A stretch of DNA of 64,000 bases from Arabidopsis thaliana. Lineage: Eukaryota > Streptophyta > Magnoliopsida > Brassicales > Brassicaceae. Of the stretch, positions 38,901-53,069 are shown piece by piece (the first letter of the stretch is position 1; each line of letters starts with the position of its first letter). Where the stretch lies: positions 8,619,001-8,683,000 of the forward strand of contig NC_003075.7 in assembly GCF_000001735.4 (NCBI RefSeq). The letters run 5' to 3'. The notes below the pieces were generated by a model that was not told the origin of the DNA, did not search any database, and worked only from the letters and a program-made list of their open reading frames with translations. Made by a program: the position numbers and the translations under genes.

Positions 38901-41900
38901 ACTTGCCACACGTTTGGAAGAGGTCTCTATGATTACTTCTTCATATGGGAGAGATGAACTAATGAAATCATGGCAAGATGGCTCTGGGCTCTCATCAGCC
39001 ACTAAGTACAACAAGAAGTTGAGTAAAACAGTAGCTGAAAAGAAGTACATGAGCAGGACTAGTGACACATTTGGTGTAAATGGTGCTTCTGACTATGGAG
39101 AGTATGCATCTGACCGAGAAATCAAAAGGCGTTTGTCTAAACTGAATCGTAAATCGTTTAGTTCGGAAAGTGACACATCTTCTGAACTTTCTGACAATGG
39201 CAAGAGTGACAACTATAGCTCAGCTTCGGCTTCAGAAAGTGAATCGGACATCCGTTCAGAAGGTCGATCACAAGACTTACGCATCGAAAAATACTTCACA
39301 GCAGACGATTCTTTTGATTCGGTGACCGAAGAGCGTGAATGGGGTGCACGCATGACCAAAGCTAGTCTTGTGCCACCTGTTACTAGGAAATATGAAGTGA
39401 TTGAAAAGTATGCAATTGTTGCGGATGAGGAGGAAGTACAACGAAAGATGCGGGTTTCTTTGCCAGAGGACTATGGTGAGAAGCTTAATGCACAAAGAAA
39501 TGGCATTGAAGAATTAGATATGGAACTGCCTGAAGTCAAGGAGTATAAACCAAGAAAGCTTCTTGGCGATGAGGTTTTAGAGCAAGAGGTTTATGGAATC
39601 GATCCTTACACCCATAACCTCTTACTTGATTCAATGCCTGGAGAATTGGACTGGTCACTGCAGGATAAACATTCATTTATAGAAGATGTAGTCTTACGGA
39701 CCCTGAACAGGCAAGTTCGGCTGTTCACTGGATCTGGAAGCACCCCTATGGTATTCCCTTTAAGGCCTGTGATTGAAGAGCTCAAAGAGAGTGCTCGTGA
39801 AGAGTGTGATATACGAACAATGAAGATGTGTCAAGGCGTCTTAAAGGAAATAGAAAGTCGTTCTGATGATAAATATGTTTCTTATCGGAAGGTATAGCTT
39901 TCTTATTCTTTAACAGGAATCCATCAGTATATTTACGATTTGTTTGTTAATCTGCTCTGTTACTGCTTTTTTGTCCAAGTAGGGCCTTGGTGTTGTGTGC
40001 AACAAAGAAGGTGGTTTTGGAGAAGAAGATTTTGTTGTTGAATTTCTTGGAGAGGTGGGTCTTTAGCTTTGCAATTTTATGTTTGTCAGTTACTCAGCTG
40101 CAGCAGAAACATTTTCTGAAGTTCACTAGGCGCACTATGCTTAAATATTGAACATTTCTCTTAAAGGAGGCTCTGAACAGAGATTCTGACTTGTTTTGGA
40201 TATTTTAGGTTTATCCTGTTTGGAAGTGGTTTGAGAAGCAAGATGGGATCCGTTCCTTACAGGAAAACAAAACTGATCCTGCACCAGAGTTCTACAATAT
40301 ATATCTTGAGAGACCAAAGGTATGGAGAAAATATGATGTTTGGGCATGTATTTAATATCTTAGACCATTTTCTTACTTTTTATGATGCACGGCAGGGTGA
40401 TGCTGATGGATATGATTTAGTCGTTGTTGATGCCATGCACATGGCTAACTACGCAAGTCGAATTTGTCACTCTTGCCGACCTAATTGTGAAGCTAAGTAA
40501 GTTAAATTCTTCCCCTTCATTCAGAATTTTGGACTCAGGGAGCAGAACCAAAACAGCTGTTTTAATTAGTTTTATACATGATGCATGCATAAACTAGCCT
40601 GCCTAAGTACGCTCAGATCAATTACACATATTAAATGATTATTTAGAAATATTTCTATTGCTTATAATTGTATCTTCTCTGCTCATTCATACTTGGTAAG
40701 TCTCATTCATTTCTTATGCATACATACATTTTCAAAAATGTGGAGTGAAGAACTCTCTGATTCTTTTGCTGTTTTCATATCCGTTAAATTGTAAACAATT
40801 CACTCATTTTCCCCTTTGTTATCTGGTGCGTCCAGGGTTACTGCGGTGGATGGACACTACCAGATTGGCATCTATTCAGTACGCGCTATTGAATATGGCG
40901 AGGAGATAACTTTCGATTATAATTCTGTAACTGAGGTCTGTTCTTTGCTCTCCCTTCTTTTATGCAGTTCTACCGTAGGAAAGTATTATTTCGTTGGGTC
41001 AGTCTTTATGTTTCCACTCCACTGTCTAAAGAATGATTCTTGTGTATACGACAGAGTAAGGAAGAATATGAAGCGTCTGTTTGCTTGTGTGGTAGCCAAG
41101 TATGTCGAGGCAGCTACTTGAATCTCACTGGTGAAGGTGCATTTCAGAAGGTACTAGTGCTGTTAACAAATATATGACTATATTTCTTTTGTCAAAGATA
41201 CATGAGAGTAATGATATTGACTCTGTTTAATGGAGTTTAAATGGCTAGAGGTTTGTTGTATGCGCTTGTTCAGTAATAAGCTAAACAGTTCCGTTGCCAA
41301 AGTTTAAAAAATCCTTTCTTTTGTCTTGTGAATGTCGATTTAATTTTCTGAACGATATTTGTAACAGGTGTTGAAGGATTGGCATGGTCTGCTGGAACGA
41401 CACAGACTGATGCTGGAAGCTTGTGTATTGAATTCAGTTTCAGAAGAAGATTATCTTGAGTTGGGAAGAGCTGGACTGGGAAGTTGTTTGCTTGGTGGGT
41501 TGCCAGATTGGATGATTGCTTATTCTGCTCGTCTGGTTAGTCTTGAATCATTTTATGTTAGTTTGTCACATCACTAATGATGGGATTGCAACTTCTGACC
41601 GAATGATTCTTGTGCATAAAGGTCCGGTTCATCAATTTCGAGAGAACAAAGCTACCCGAGGAAATTCTTAAGCACAATCTAGAAGAAAAGAGAAAATACT
41701 TTTCAGATATACACCTTGATGTTGAGAAAAGTGATGCTGAGGTTCAGGTGAGACTATGCTCTTCTTACCGTTATACTGGTTCTTTCAATCTCTCATACCT
41801 TCTGTGCCTCAGAACTGGGTTTTAGCTTGGGGTGTAGTAGAAGGGGGTTTTCTTTTTTTTCTCCAACTCTAATATGCTTATTGTATCTCTAACTTTGATG

Positions 41901-43178
41901 TGACAGGCTGAGGGTGTCTACAATCAGAGGCTTCAGAATTTGGCTGTTACACTTGACAAGGTGACTACAATGTCTCTTCATAAATTCAAACATAATATTG
42001 CTTTGCTTTGCCTTCACACTTTTTGTGCAATTTTAAAATGTTTTTCCCAAACGAAGGTAGTCTCTGATTAGTGTTATACACAGGTGCGATATGTTATGAG
42101 ACATGTGTTTGGGGATCCAAAGAACGCTCCTCCTCCGCTGGAGAGGCTTACTCCTGAAGAAACAGTGTCTTTTGTTTGGAACGGGGATGGCTCTTTAGTT
42201 GATGAGCTTCTTCAGAGCCTGTCACCGCACCTTGAAGAAGGCCCTCTTAATGAACTCAGATCAAAGATTCATGGCCATGATCCATCTGGATCTGCTGATG
42301 TTTTAAAGGAACTTCAGAGATCGTTACTTTGGTGAGTGCACCTATCATATTACTTATGCTTGAAACACTCTTATGAAACAGTACACTCATATCGAATACT
42401 GTCTCCCCATGAAGGTTGAGAGATGAGATCCGAGATCTCCCATGTACATACAAGTGTCGGAATGATGCTGCAGCTGATTTAATTCACATATATGCCTATA
42501 CCAAGTGCTTTTTCAAAGTTCGGGTAAGTCGTTTCGTATACTTTTGAGTGACGAAAGAATGAATCTTGTTGAACTTCTTCTGACAGATGGGTCTTGATAT
42601 GTTGCAGGAATACCAGTCCTTTATCTCTTCTCCTGTACACATTAGTCCGTTAGATTTGGGGGCTAAGTATGCTGACAAGTTAGGTGAGAGTATAAAGGAG
42701 TACCGGAAGACTTATGGCGAGAACTATTGTCTCGGGCAGCTAATTTACTGGTATAACCAGACAAATACTGATCCAGATCTTACATTGGTGAAAGCAACCA
42801 GAGGTTGCTTGTCTTTACCCGATGTTGCTTCCTTCTATGCAAAGGCCCAGAAACCATCGAAGCATCGTGTATATGGCCCAAAGACGGTGAAAACTATGGT
42901 TTCACAGATGGTAAATTTCTTTCTTTAACGCACTTCTAGATTGTGTTTCATCTATCTTTTCACTGTCCATGACATGTTTAATTTATCTGTACGTACAGTC
43001 TAAGCAACCTCAAAGACCGTGGCCAAAGGATAAAATATGGACGTTCAAAAGCACCCCAAGAGTATTTGGAAGCCCGATGTTCGATGCCGTCCTTAATAAC
43101 TCATCATCACTAGATAGAGAACTGTTGCAGTGGTTAAGAAATAGACGGCATGTCTTCCAAGCGACATGGGATAGTTAG
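32999..43178 (+). CDS. SDG2: SET-domain histone H3K4 methyltransferase
   Basis: Very large nuclear SET protein (SDG2/ATXR3, over 2,300 residues), the main H3K4 trimethyltransferase of Arabidopsis. Exons: 32999-35326, 35486-35542, 35942-37077, 37297-37667, 37747-38280, 38359-38459, 38842-39891, 39983-40054, 40209-40319, 40396-40496, 40836-40935, 41055-41150, 41368-41535, 41622-41747, 41907-41960, 42084-42331, 42415-42523, 42608-42910, 42999-43178. Order of parts: basic and Arg/Ser-rich N-terminus; GYF-like domains GKWFYLDYYGTEHGPA and GDWFYTDGAGQEQGP; an F-box/LRR-like part (exons 4-5); SET domain with NYASRICHSCRPNCEAK and GEEITFDYN; post-SET CLCGSQVCRG. Three frame breaks: one base missing at about 35030-35046 and at 35990-36005, and a phase error at 38842-38862. 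ATG 32999 is chosen because the frame further upstream has no ATG. Confidence 0.93.
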
Positions 43179-43992
43179 GTAAAAAATCTTCTTTATTATT
43201 TAGCAGGTTGCCCTTTTGGGAAAGCGAGAAGTCGGGGCAACACACAGTTACTATAAATAGTCTCATATCCATGAACAAAGCCATTCACTGCAAAGGTCCT
43301 CAGCTTTCCCCTCATTCTTGTGTATAGCTCTTTGCCATATATGTGATTTTGGAACTTGGTAATAACTTTGGGTTAGGACCATTGTTATTCTGGTTAGATT
43401 AGGCTTACATAATTTTCAGAGAGGAGAATCATTTGACTAGGTTTCTCTTCTGTCTTTTTTTTTTTTTTTTTACTTTAGTAATAATAATAATAGTTAATGT
43501 GTTCTTGTTCCTAATCTATTAAAGCTTGGTACCGAGATAAGAAGTGAAATAGAATAATTCAGTATTTTGATTCAAGCATTTTTTTTCAAACTTGGCTCCG
43601 AAAACCTTCTCCTTTGAGCCAATGATCTCACTCTTACAGCTTAGAAGCCTTGGCCAACATGGTGGCTCTTTCACAGCTTGAATCAAGGTTTTGGCTCTAT
43701 ACATATCTATCTCTCTTCACATCTCGCAAAATCCAACCTATATACAACATTGAGTCGTGTCCTTGTTTTATTTAAGATTCAGAAGACATAAAAGAAAAAC
43801 TTCTTATCAAACACTATTTTTTCCATCGAAATCTAAAAATGCGTATCATCATCTATCTTTTAATTCACGAATAGGGAAATAGTTTTACAAATATACGATT
43901 ATATAGATTTTCAAGTAAACAGAGTAATATCGAACATCTTTGGTCTTCAAATTAGCTACAAACTCACTAGTAACGTTAGTGAAATCAAAAGA
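43179..43992. other. Intergenic DNA between convergent SDG2 and FH3
   Basis: Holds both 3' UTRs. No further gene seen. T-run at about 43456-43471. Confidence 0.65.
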
Positions 43993-46759
43993 CTACGAAG
44001 GTGAACTATCCTCTTCATCGTCTGAATCATCCGAACTATCCATTCTTCGTTCAGCAATCGCTGGAAACAAACGTTGTCGGAAGTCCGGAGACGGTTGATT
44101 ACTGTCCGAAGTTGTCATTTCGCTTTCCTTCTTACCTGAATGGTTCGTCGTCTTTGTAGTTTCCTTAACTTCTCTGCAAACTTTCTCCAACATTATCAAG
44201 AAATCGCGCACTATAGCGAACAAACGTAGTCCTTCGTTTTTCGCAGACTTCCCATGGAAATAATCAGCAGAGCTTTTCACCAAAACCATGATTCTCTCTT
44301 CTTCTTCCTTCAACCATTTAAAATCAGCATCTGCACGTTCTATAAATCCAGCTAATGCTCGTTCGAAATCGCTCTCTTCATCCATTGTTTTCAAAAACTC
44401 CCTCGCATTCGTAAGTGAACCGCTTATATTCGCCAATGTTGCAGCCAAACCATCAGCGTCTATGATGGCTGCTCTCTTGACATCTTCAAGCTCTGTCGTT
44501 AACCCCGTAACCACTTGAAGACCCGTGCTGCGGTAACGTCCACAGATTGTGGACTAGAATCCGCGTTTGAATCATCGGTTTTAACGCTTGAGAAGCTTCG
44601 GCTCTGAAGGCGAAGAGCACGAACGCCTTCAGAACGAATGATCTCAAGAACAACAAAATGTAAAAGTGTAGTTTTGCCATCAGTTCCTTTCACGTCAGAG
44701 AGCTTCAAAAGAGTATCGAGCTTGAAAGCCTGCGCATCACCGCGGAAAGTTCCAACATTCATTCGATTCCCTGTCTTGAGAACTGCCTCTAGTAGTTTTA
44801 AAAACAGTCTGCTGTTTCTAAGTTTCTTGCAAGCCACCTGACATAAACAAAGACACAGTGATATTAGAATAGTGATGGTAGATTCTTGTTTTCAAGTATG
44901 TTTGGTCAGTGACTTACCTCGAGAGTTCCGAGAGCTTCTTTGAGTCCAGAGACTTCTTCTTGAAGTGAGATCATAAATAGAAGTGACTCTATACGTTTAA
45001 ATGCAAAAGGTATATCAACAAGAATTTTCAAGAACCGCTCCGCGGGCCAAGTAAGTGAAGATCTCCCGAGTATAGTCTAAGTTTGAGTTCTTCTTCTGAA
45101 GTTGGAGCCATCTTCAGCAATGTTTGTAGAAGCTCCACTGGGAGCTCATTACCTTATGACACAGAGAAGAAAGAAACTTTAAGTCCTTAAACAAAAATGG
45201 TGAAAGAGATGGTGAATTTACCTTCTTTGATGGCATCAACGACTTCCTCTGTTGTTACATTCAGAGCTCGAAGAAGAATAGATAAGTTTTGAGCTTTCCT
45301 AGTGTCAATGATCTGTATATATTGTAGAGGAGATTCGCGTAACGACGAATCAGTACTCTTCTGACCATTCTTGTTTTTGTTCCCATCGTTGTAACCGAAA
45401 AGCGACTCCATCGCCTCTTCGTTGAACCTGAAAGCAGAACGTTAAGTTAACCAAGTCCGGAAACAATTTTAAAGAAGTACAAGATTCAACTCCTTACTGG
45501 AATGAACCGGCGCTAATCTCATGCCAAACCATTTTTTGATCAGGGTTAGCCATTTTATCCCAAAAGAAAGGCTTTAGTTTTGTTTTTGGAGCTCCAGTCT
45601 CAGAATCAACATCAGATGCATCTCCAGAGGAAGTGTTTCCTTGACGTTTTGGAGCCGCACCTTTAGGAGGTGCAGGTGGAGGACGAGCAATTTTAGGCGG
45701 TGGAGGAGGTTGTGGTTTAGGAGGAGGAGGAGGAGGTGGCTGTGGAGGTGGAGCAGCAGCAGGAGGTGGAGGAGGTGCTGATCTTCCCGGGGGAAGCTTC
45801 AACGGAGGAAGTCCAGCTGCCGATGACGATTCAGCCGTTGAAAACTCATGACCATTTCTCTTTAAAGATACTCTAGAAAGAAACGACCTCTTTTTCGAAC
45901 TAGCAACACTAAACATTTTCCGGCTCGTGCTTGCGACGGTGGGAGAGTTCTCAGTAGATCCTGAAAACAATGAGTTACATTGTCCAATGAGTTTACCAAA
46001 ACATGAATCCTTTTAGGCAAAATGCTAAGAGAATCATACCAGTTGATAAACGTAGAAGTGGTCCTTCATCTCTAGGTCCATCTCTAGAACCAACCGCGTT
46101 GTTGCAATTGCGTTTGAAGCAACACAAGAACATCAATGCAACAAAAACAAACGTTAAGACAGCGGTAGAAGCAACCGCGATGATAAGTTTCATCAAGATA
46201 TCATCCTTCTTCTCCCGTTGTGGAGGAGGACGAGGAGGACCCGGAACACTTTGACTAGGAGCAACAACACTCGGTGTCTCCTCACTTGGGCTGGGACTCG
46301 ATTCATCCGGTGTCTCAGCTGGAGGTTCATTTGGAGAACTTGCAGGTGCTAACCAATCATAACTACGAGGATTCGGTGCAGGACCTGGCGCAAAACTTGG
46401 CCCAGGTCCTGGCGCGAAACTCGGTGCAGGACCGAAAGCTAAATTTGGAGCAGAGACACTAAACTTTTTTGGATAACTGATCAGCTTCCTTCTCGGATTT
46501 TGATGAATCCATGTTTGCTCTGCCTATCAGAAAATGACATCAAAACCAAAAGAAGCAAAATGTGAGGAAATACAAGAATAGCTTCAAAACGTGTTTTCTT
46601 GAAGAACAAGAAAGAGAACAACGAGAATGAAATTACCACATCTTCGCCATAAACAGAGAATCGTAAGAGATTTAGACCGCCTCGAGAGAAAATCTCCTCG
46701 GAAACACAAACGAAAACAACGAGAGAGATCGCCAAAAACGCTAATCTCAATCTCCCCAT
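43993..46759 (-). CDS. FH3: Class I formin
   Basis: Actin-nucleating membrane formin (AtFH3 by position and sequence; known for pollen actin cables). Minus-strand exons: 46759-46637, 46523-46040, 45960-45498, 45427-45222, 45152-44918, 44837-43993. Order: signal peptide ([17 protein letters not shown]), Pro/Ser-rich outer segment, transmembrane helix ([20 protein letters not shown]) followed by CCFKR, Pro-rich FH1 ([20 protein letters not shown]), then FH2 from [20 protein letters not shown] through [19 protein letters not shown] to the acidic tail. Two frame breaks, each one base short by codon phase: one near 45043-45048 (LHLLGP to [10 protein letters not shown]) and one near 44532-44542 (SSPQSV to [11 protein letters not shown]). 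ATG 46759 is the first ATG in frame. If real, the breaks would destroy FH2. Confidence 0.92.
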
Positions 46760-47733
46760 CAACTTGCGTTTCTCATCTCGCGGAAACACCGAATAAAGCT
46801 TCCGTTCGAATGATTTTTGTGGGAACGGCGAAATTTGCAGAGCTTGATCTTCGCCGGAGACAAACCGCCATGCAGAAAAGCTCCGAACGCTTTTCTACGG
46901 CGCCGAACAATCGCAAACACAAACGGAATATTGGAAAAAATGTAATTTGGAAGCAAAAAATTTGAAAAACGAAAGAGAAAGCTCTGTTTCAGGAAATGTT
47001 TTCCTTTTTTTTTTGAAAGAAAGCTTTTTTTAGATGTTGTGACTTGTGAGTTAACAGAAACGAAGATAATTTGTACATGTCTGTTAAATTGGTTAATCTC
47101 TTTAGTTGTGTTGTCCTATTGAAATTTGTTTATAATGTTTTTTGGGATAATTTCATTACGAGTCTACGACCAATAAAAATATTTTATAAAATGATTTATT
47201 TCCAAACATTTTCTTGGATATTTACAAATTTCAAGTACACTTTTAGTTGAGTTTTGTTTATTTCAATAAAAATGGCTCGACATAATAAGTGAGAAATTTC
47301 TGGTTTCTGACTAAGAAATTTATATAAAAAACAAATTAATATCCAACTTCAAATTAGCCATTAAAAATATATAATCTTAAATTCTTTACAACCTTAAAAA
47401 GTAATATATATATTCTGGCAATACAGTGACAATGATGCATTATTTTACTGGCAACAGTTATTTATTTTTACTACACATACTTTTTTTTATTACGCAGACT
47501 AATATTCAACCAGAAATACACACTTCACAAAATACATAGCAACCCCGTACGTTTTATTTCTTATGGTACACCCAAAACACACAACGAAACTCAGACTCAT
47601 TTAAGAAATTTTAACCTCTTAAAGTTGCAAATGCCTCTTCTTATTCTCTTTATTTATTATCTTCTTATTCTTACTTCCTTGATTCTTTCCCTTACTTTCT
47701 TTGTGATTAGACGATCGATCATATAAAATATAA
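46760..47733. other. Intergenic DNA: FH3 promoter and BAM5 3' flank
   Basis: AT-rich, no gene supported. FH3 leader lies at about 46760-47000 on the minus strand. Confidence 0.6.
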
Positions 47734-50357
<2,624 letters not shown>

Positions 50358-50492
50358 TTTTCTTCTAAATACAAACAAAGAAAGAACGTCTTTTTTTTTT
50401 GTTTTTTTGTTGAGAGAGTGTTGTAGGAAAATATAAGCAATATGAGTAGTAGATGAAGCTCACATGTCTCTCTTAAAGAAAGCTCACGAGCT

Positions 50493-50502
50493 CTTTATAT
50501 AG
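50493..50502 (-). promoter_or_regulatory. TATA box of BAM5
   Basis: Minus strand TATATAAAGA, about 135 bases upstream of the BAM5 ATG, in a pyrimidine/purine-rich leader. Confidence 0.6.
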
Positions 50503-50509
50503 AAGTAGA

Positions 50510-52300
50510 TGATATTATGCGAGTGGTTGTGATTTTTGTGTACTGATCTAAAACGACTGGTGCTCTGTTTTCAGCGGTCCATTTGAGGATTGTATAATGA
50601 CTTTATTGCCCTCTGTTTTTGGCGTCTTCCTTGTCCTCTTTCGTCATTTCCTGAGATTCTTTGGAATGATACCTTTTTCTATAATTGAGGTTCACCGATT
50701 TTGATTTCCGACACTGATTGTGTTGTCGCCACTCGCCGGCCTTCTTTTTGTTTCTCCATGTGTTGTTTTTAAGCACGTGGAGTAAATGCAAATGATATTT
50801 GTTCATGTCTGTATTCACCATTCAAATCTTGTTACCTTAATAAGTAAGCTCAATGTCAAAATTTACCTTAGTGTTGATGTCTTACAACTTGAATATTATA
50901 GTAGGTGGATTATGTGGATGTCAAAAATTTGGTGTGATGGATTTTATAAATCGTGAAAATAAACTGGAGTCCAAAATCTGTAAGTTACTAAGTTGAGCTA
51001 AATGAAGACTGAACAAAAGGGAATCAAGAGAAAACAACAAAGTGAAAGAGTGATCTTATTGATAATGTGTCAAACAAATTACAAAGAAAGAAAAAAGATG
51101 TAGGTAGAGTGACTTTCAGAAAAAATAGTGAACTTTACCTCCTTGTTATCTTTGAAATTGAATGGGCTTCCGTTGGATTAGGTTCGTGAGGGTGTGTTTT
51201 TTTTGTCGACAATTTTATTAGATTGACTCAAATAAGCCAATGTTGAGAAATATTGTTTGCAAATATAATAATATGTGTTTGGTTCAATATTTCGTGCCAA
51301 ATAATCTGTTTTAAAATTTCCACGAGTTAAAGATAAATCAAAATCTGGATAATAATTCGGTTTGTGTTAAATCTGAATTTTTCAGAATAGTTGACTTATA
51401 CTTCAAGTTAATTTGAGTAATTATATATATATATATAAAACTTACCGGGGAATTGTAAATAACATCACACAATACGTTTTTTTTAACATTAAAATACGAT
51501 TAAACTCGACATAGATTTGTTGATCTACATGTTTTCTCTCTCTTCTCTCTCCTCATCTTTCAGAGAGAGCAAACCAGTTTCAGCTTTTCTGGCCGGCAAT
51601 GACTGGCTTTATCAGCAGTGTTTGGTCGGCTTCTACTCTGGCATCGCTGGCTTCCTTAGAAGCGTTGGTTGGCTCAGCTTCCGGCATCGACCGGCTACTT
51701 TCAGCGGTGGTGGCTGGCTTATCTCCCGAGAGCAAGATATCCTCTTTTTTGTTTCGCCGGGCTTTTCTCCGGCGTCTTTGGCCGGCTTTCTCTCCGGTTT
51801 CTTGACCGGATTTAGATTTGTTTTGTTTTTTTTATCTTCTGCCTGTAGTTTAAAGATTGATGAACCCAAGTTAAAAAGATGTTGATTGAAGAAGAAGAGG
51901 AAGAAAAAGAAAAAGAAGAAGAAGAAGAATAGCACTTCGTGGAGTCAAATTCTCATCCAAGGTACAACTGAAATTTCGCCATTAATCCTTTGGGCGACGA
52001 GTGAGCTATGCCAGTTGAACAAGTTTTCCGGTGTTTCAGCCGGAATTGAAGCTTCTGACGGCGACTCCCTTCTCTTCCAGTTCCTACGTGTCCTTCAAAA
52101 TGTTTTCCACTGACACGTGTTTTCTATGCGGCGCACAACAATCACTTGTTCTCTTCCTTCAGTTTAGGGTTTATTCATTTGAGCTTTTGGGAATTTTTTT
52201 TTTTTTTTGGGCTTGTTTATTTCAGTTTTTGTGAATTATTGGCCTGTTAATTTTGGCTCTATAATATTAATAAAACACACTTGTGATAGAAAAAAATACG
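50510..52300. other. Intergenic region with a GC-richer low-complexity block
   Basis: Mostly AT-rich and without a supported gene. At about 51540-51810 the sequence becomes richer in G and C, with many GGCTT, CCGGC and TTTCTC(T)CCGG units that leave several overlapping frames open on both strands (122 codons plus, 100 codons minus). A (GAA)-rich tract lies at about 51886-51930. I recognise no domain. It may be a fragment of a mobile element or of gene leader sequence. Confidence 0.5.
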
Positions 52301-53007
52301 ATTAAACTCATCTGATTGGACTGTTTATAATATTATAAAAGCCAAAAACTATTTTGAAACTGTTGTCGCGTCATCAATTCTCACAGTGTCGGCGTCAGCG
52401 AATAACACTGTAAACGCGCGCCAACGATTCGATTGCATATGATTCTTCCTCTGTAAATTGTAATGCAAGCTAATCTCATTAATCTCTGACATGCATCAAG
52501 TATTTTGTGATATCTCATCTTCCAGAGTACGTGATCTTGAAGAAATTATCCATGTGATTTCTCACCCATGCATTGTTTATTCATTCGTCTACCTCACTGC
52601 AGCTTCGATTCGATCAGATTCACAAATCTCAGGAACAAATTCGTCTACCGAAACAGATAAAACGCACATAAAGTGTTCGATGGAATGCCTCACAGAAAGC
52701 CAATAAGTTGTGTGTCAGTATGAATCCGTTCGCACATTGTGAAATCAGTTCTGACATTGTTTAGTGAGTTGACTATTGTCTAAAAGATCTCTTCGTTGAT
52801 TTTATTTACTTACTTTAATGAATCACCAGTTTTTTCAACGCTTACCTGATTTTTCACTAGTTTATTCGTTCTTTTGTTCAGTTTTTCTCTCTGTACAAGA
52901 CCGGATTCTATGGTTATGATCACGTGGAGCTCGCGTGATATTAGTGTATGCGTAAGTTTTGTTCAAGTTATATATATAAAACTCTGACTTCATTAGCTTC
53001 TTCATTC

Positions 53008-53067
53008 ATGTGGAGTTTTGCTTGCTTCTCCTTGTTGTTATTAGTTTCTTTGGCTGCTTTTACCTGA
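53008..53067 (+). promoter_or_regulatory. Upstream ORF ending two bases before the ABCG30 start
   Basis: ATG at 53008 opens a 19-residue hydrophobic ORF (MWSFACFSLLLLVSLAAFT) whose TGA (53065-53067) is followed after two bases by the main ATG at 53070. In the ABCG42 copy this ATG is lost (ATTTGA). Confidence 0.55.
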
Positions 53068-53069
53068 CA

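Noticed and set aside
51633..51935. Minus-strand ORF starting with a Phe run
   Set aside because: Start lies in a GAA/TTC repeat and the frame overlaps an equally open plus-strand frame; low complexity.
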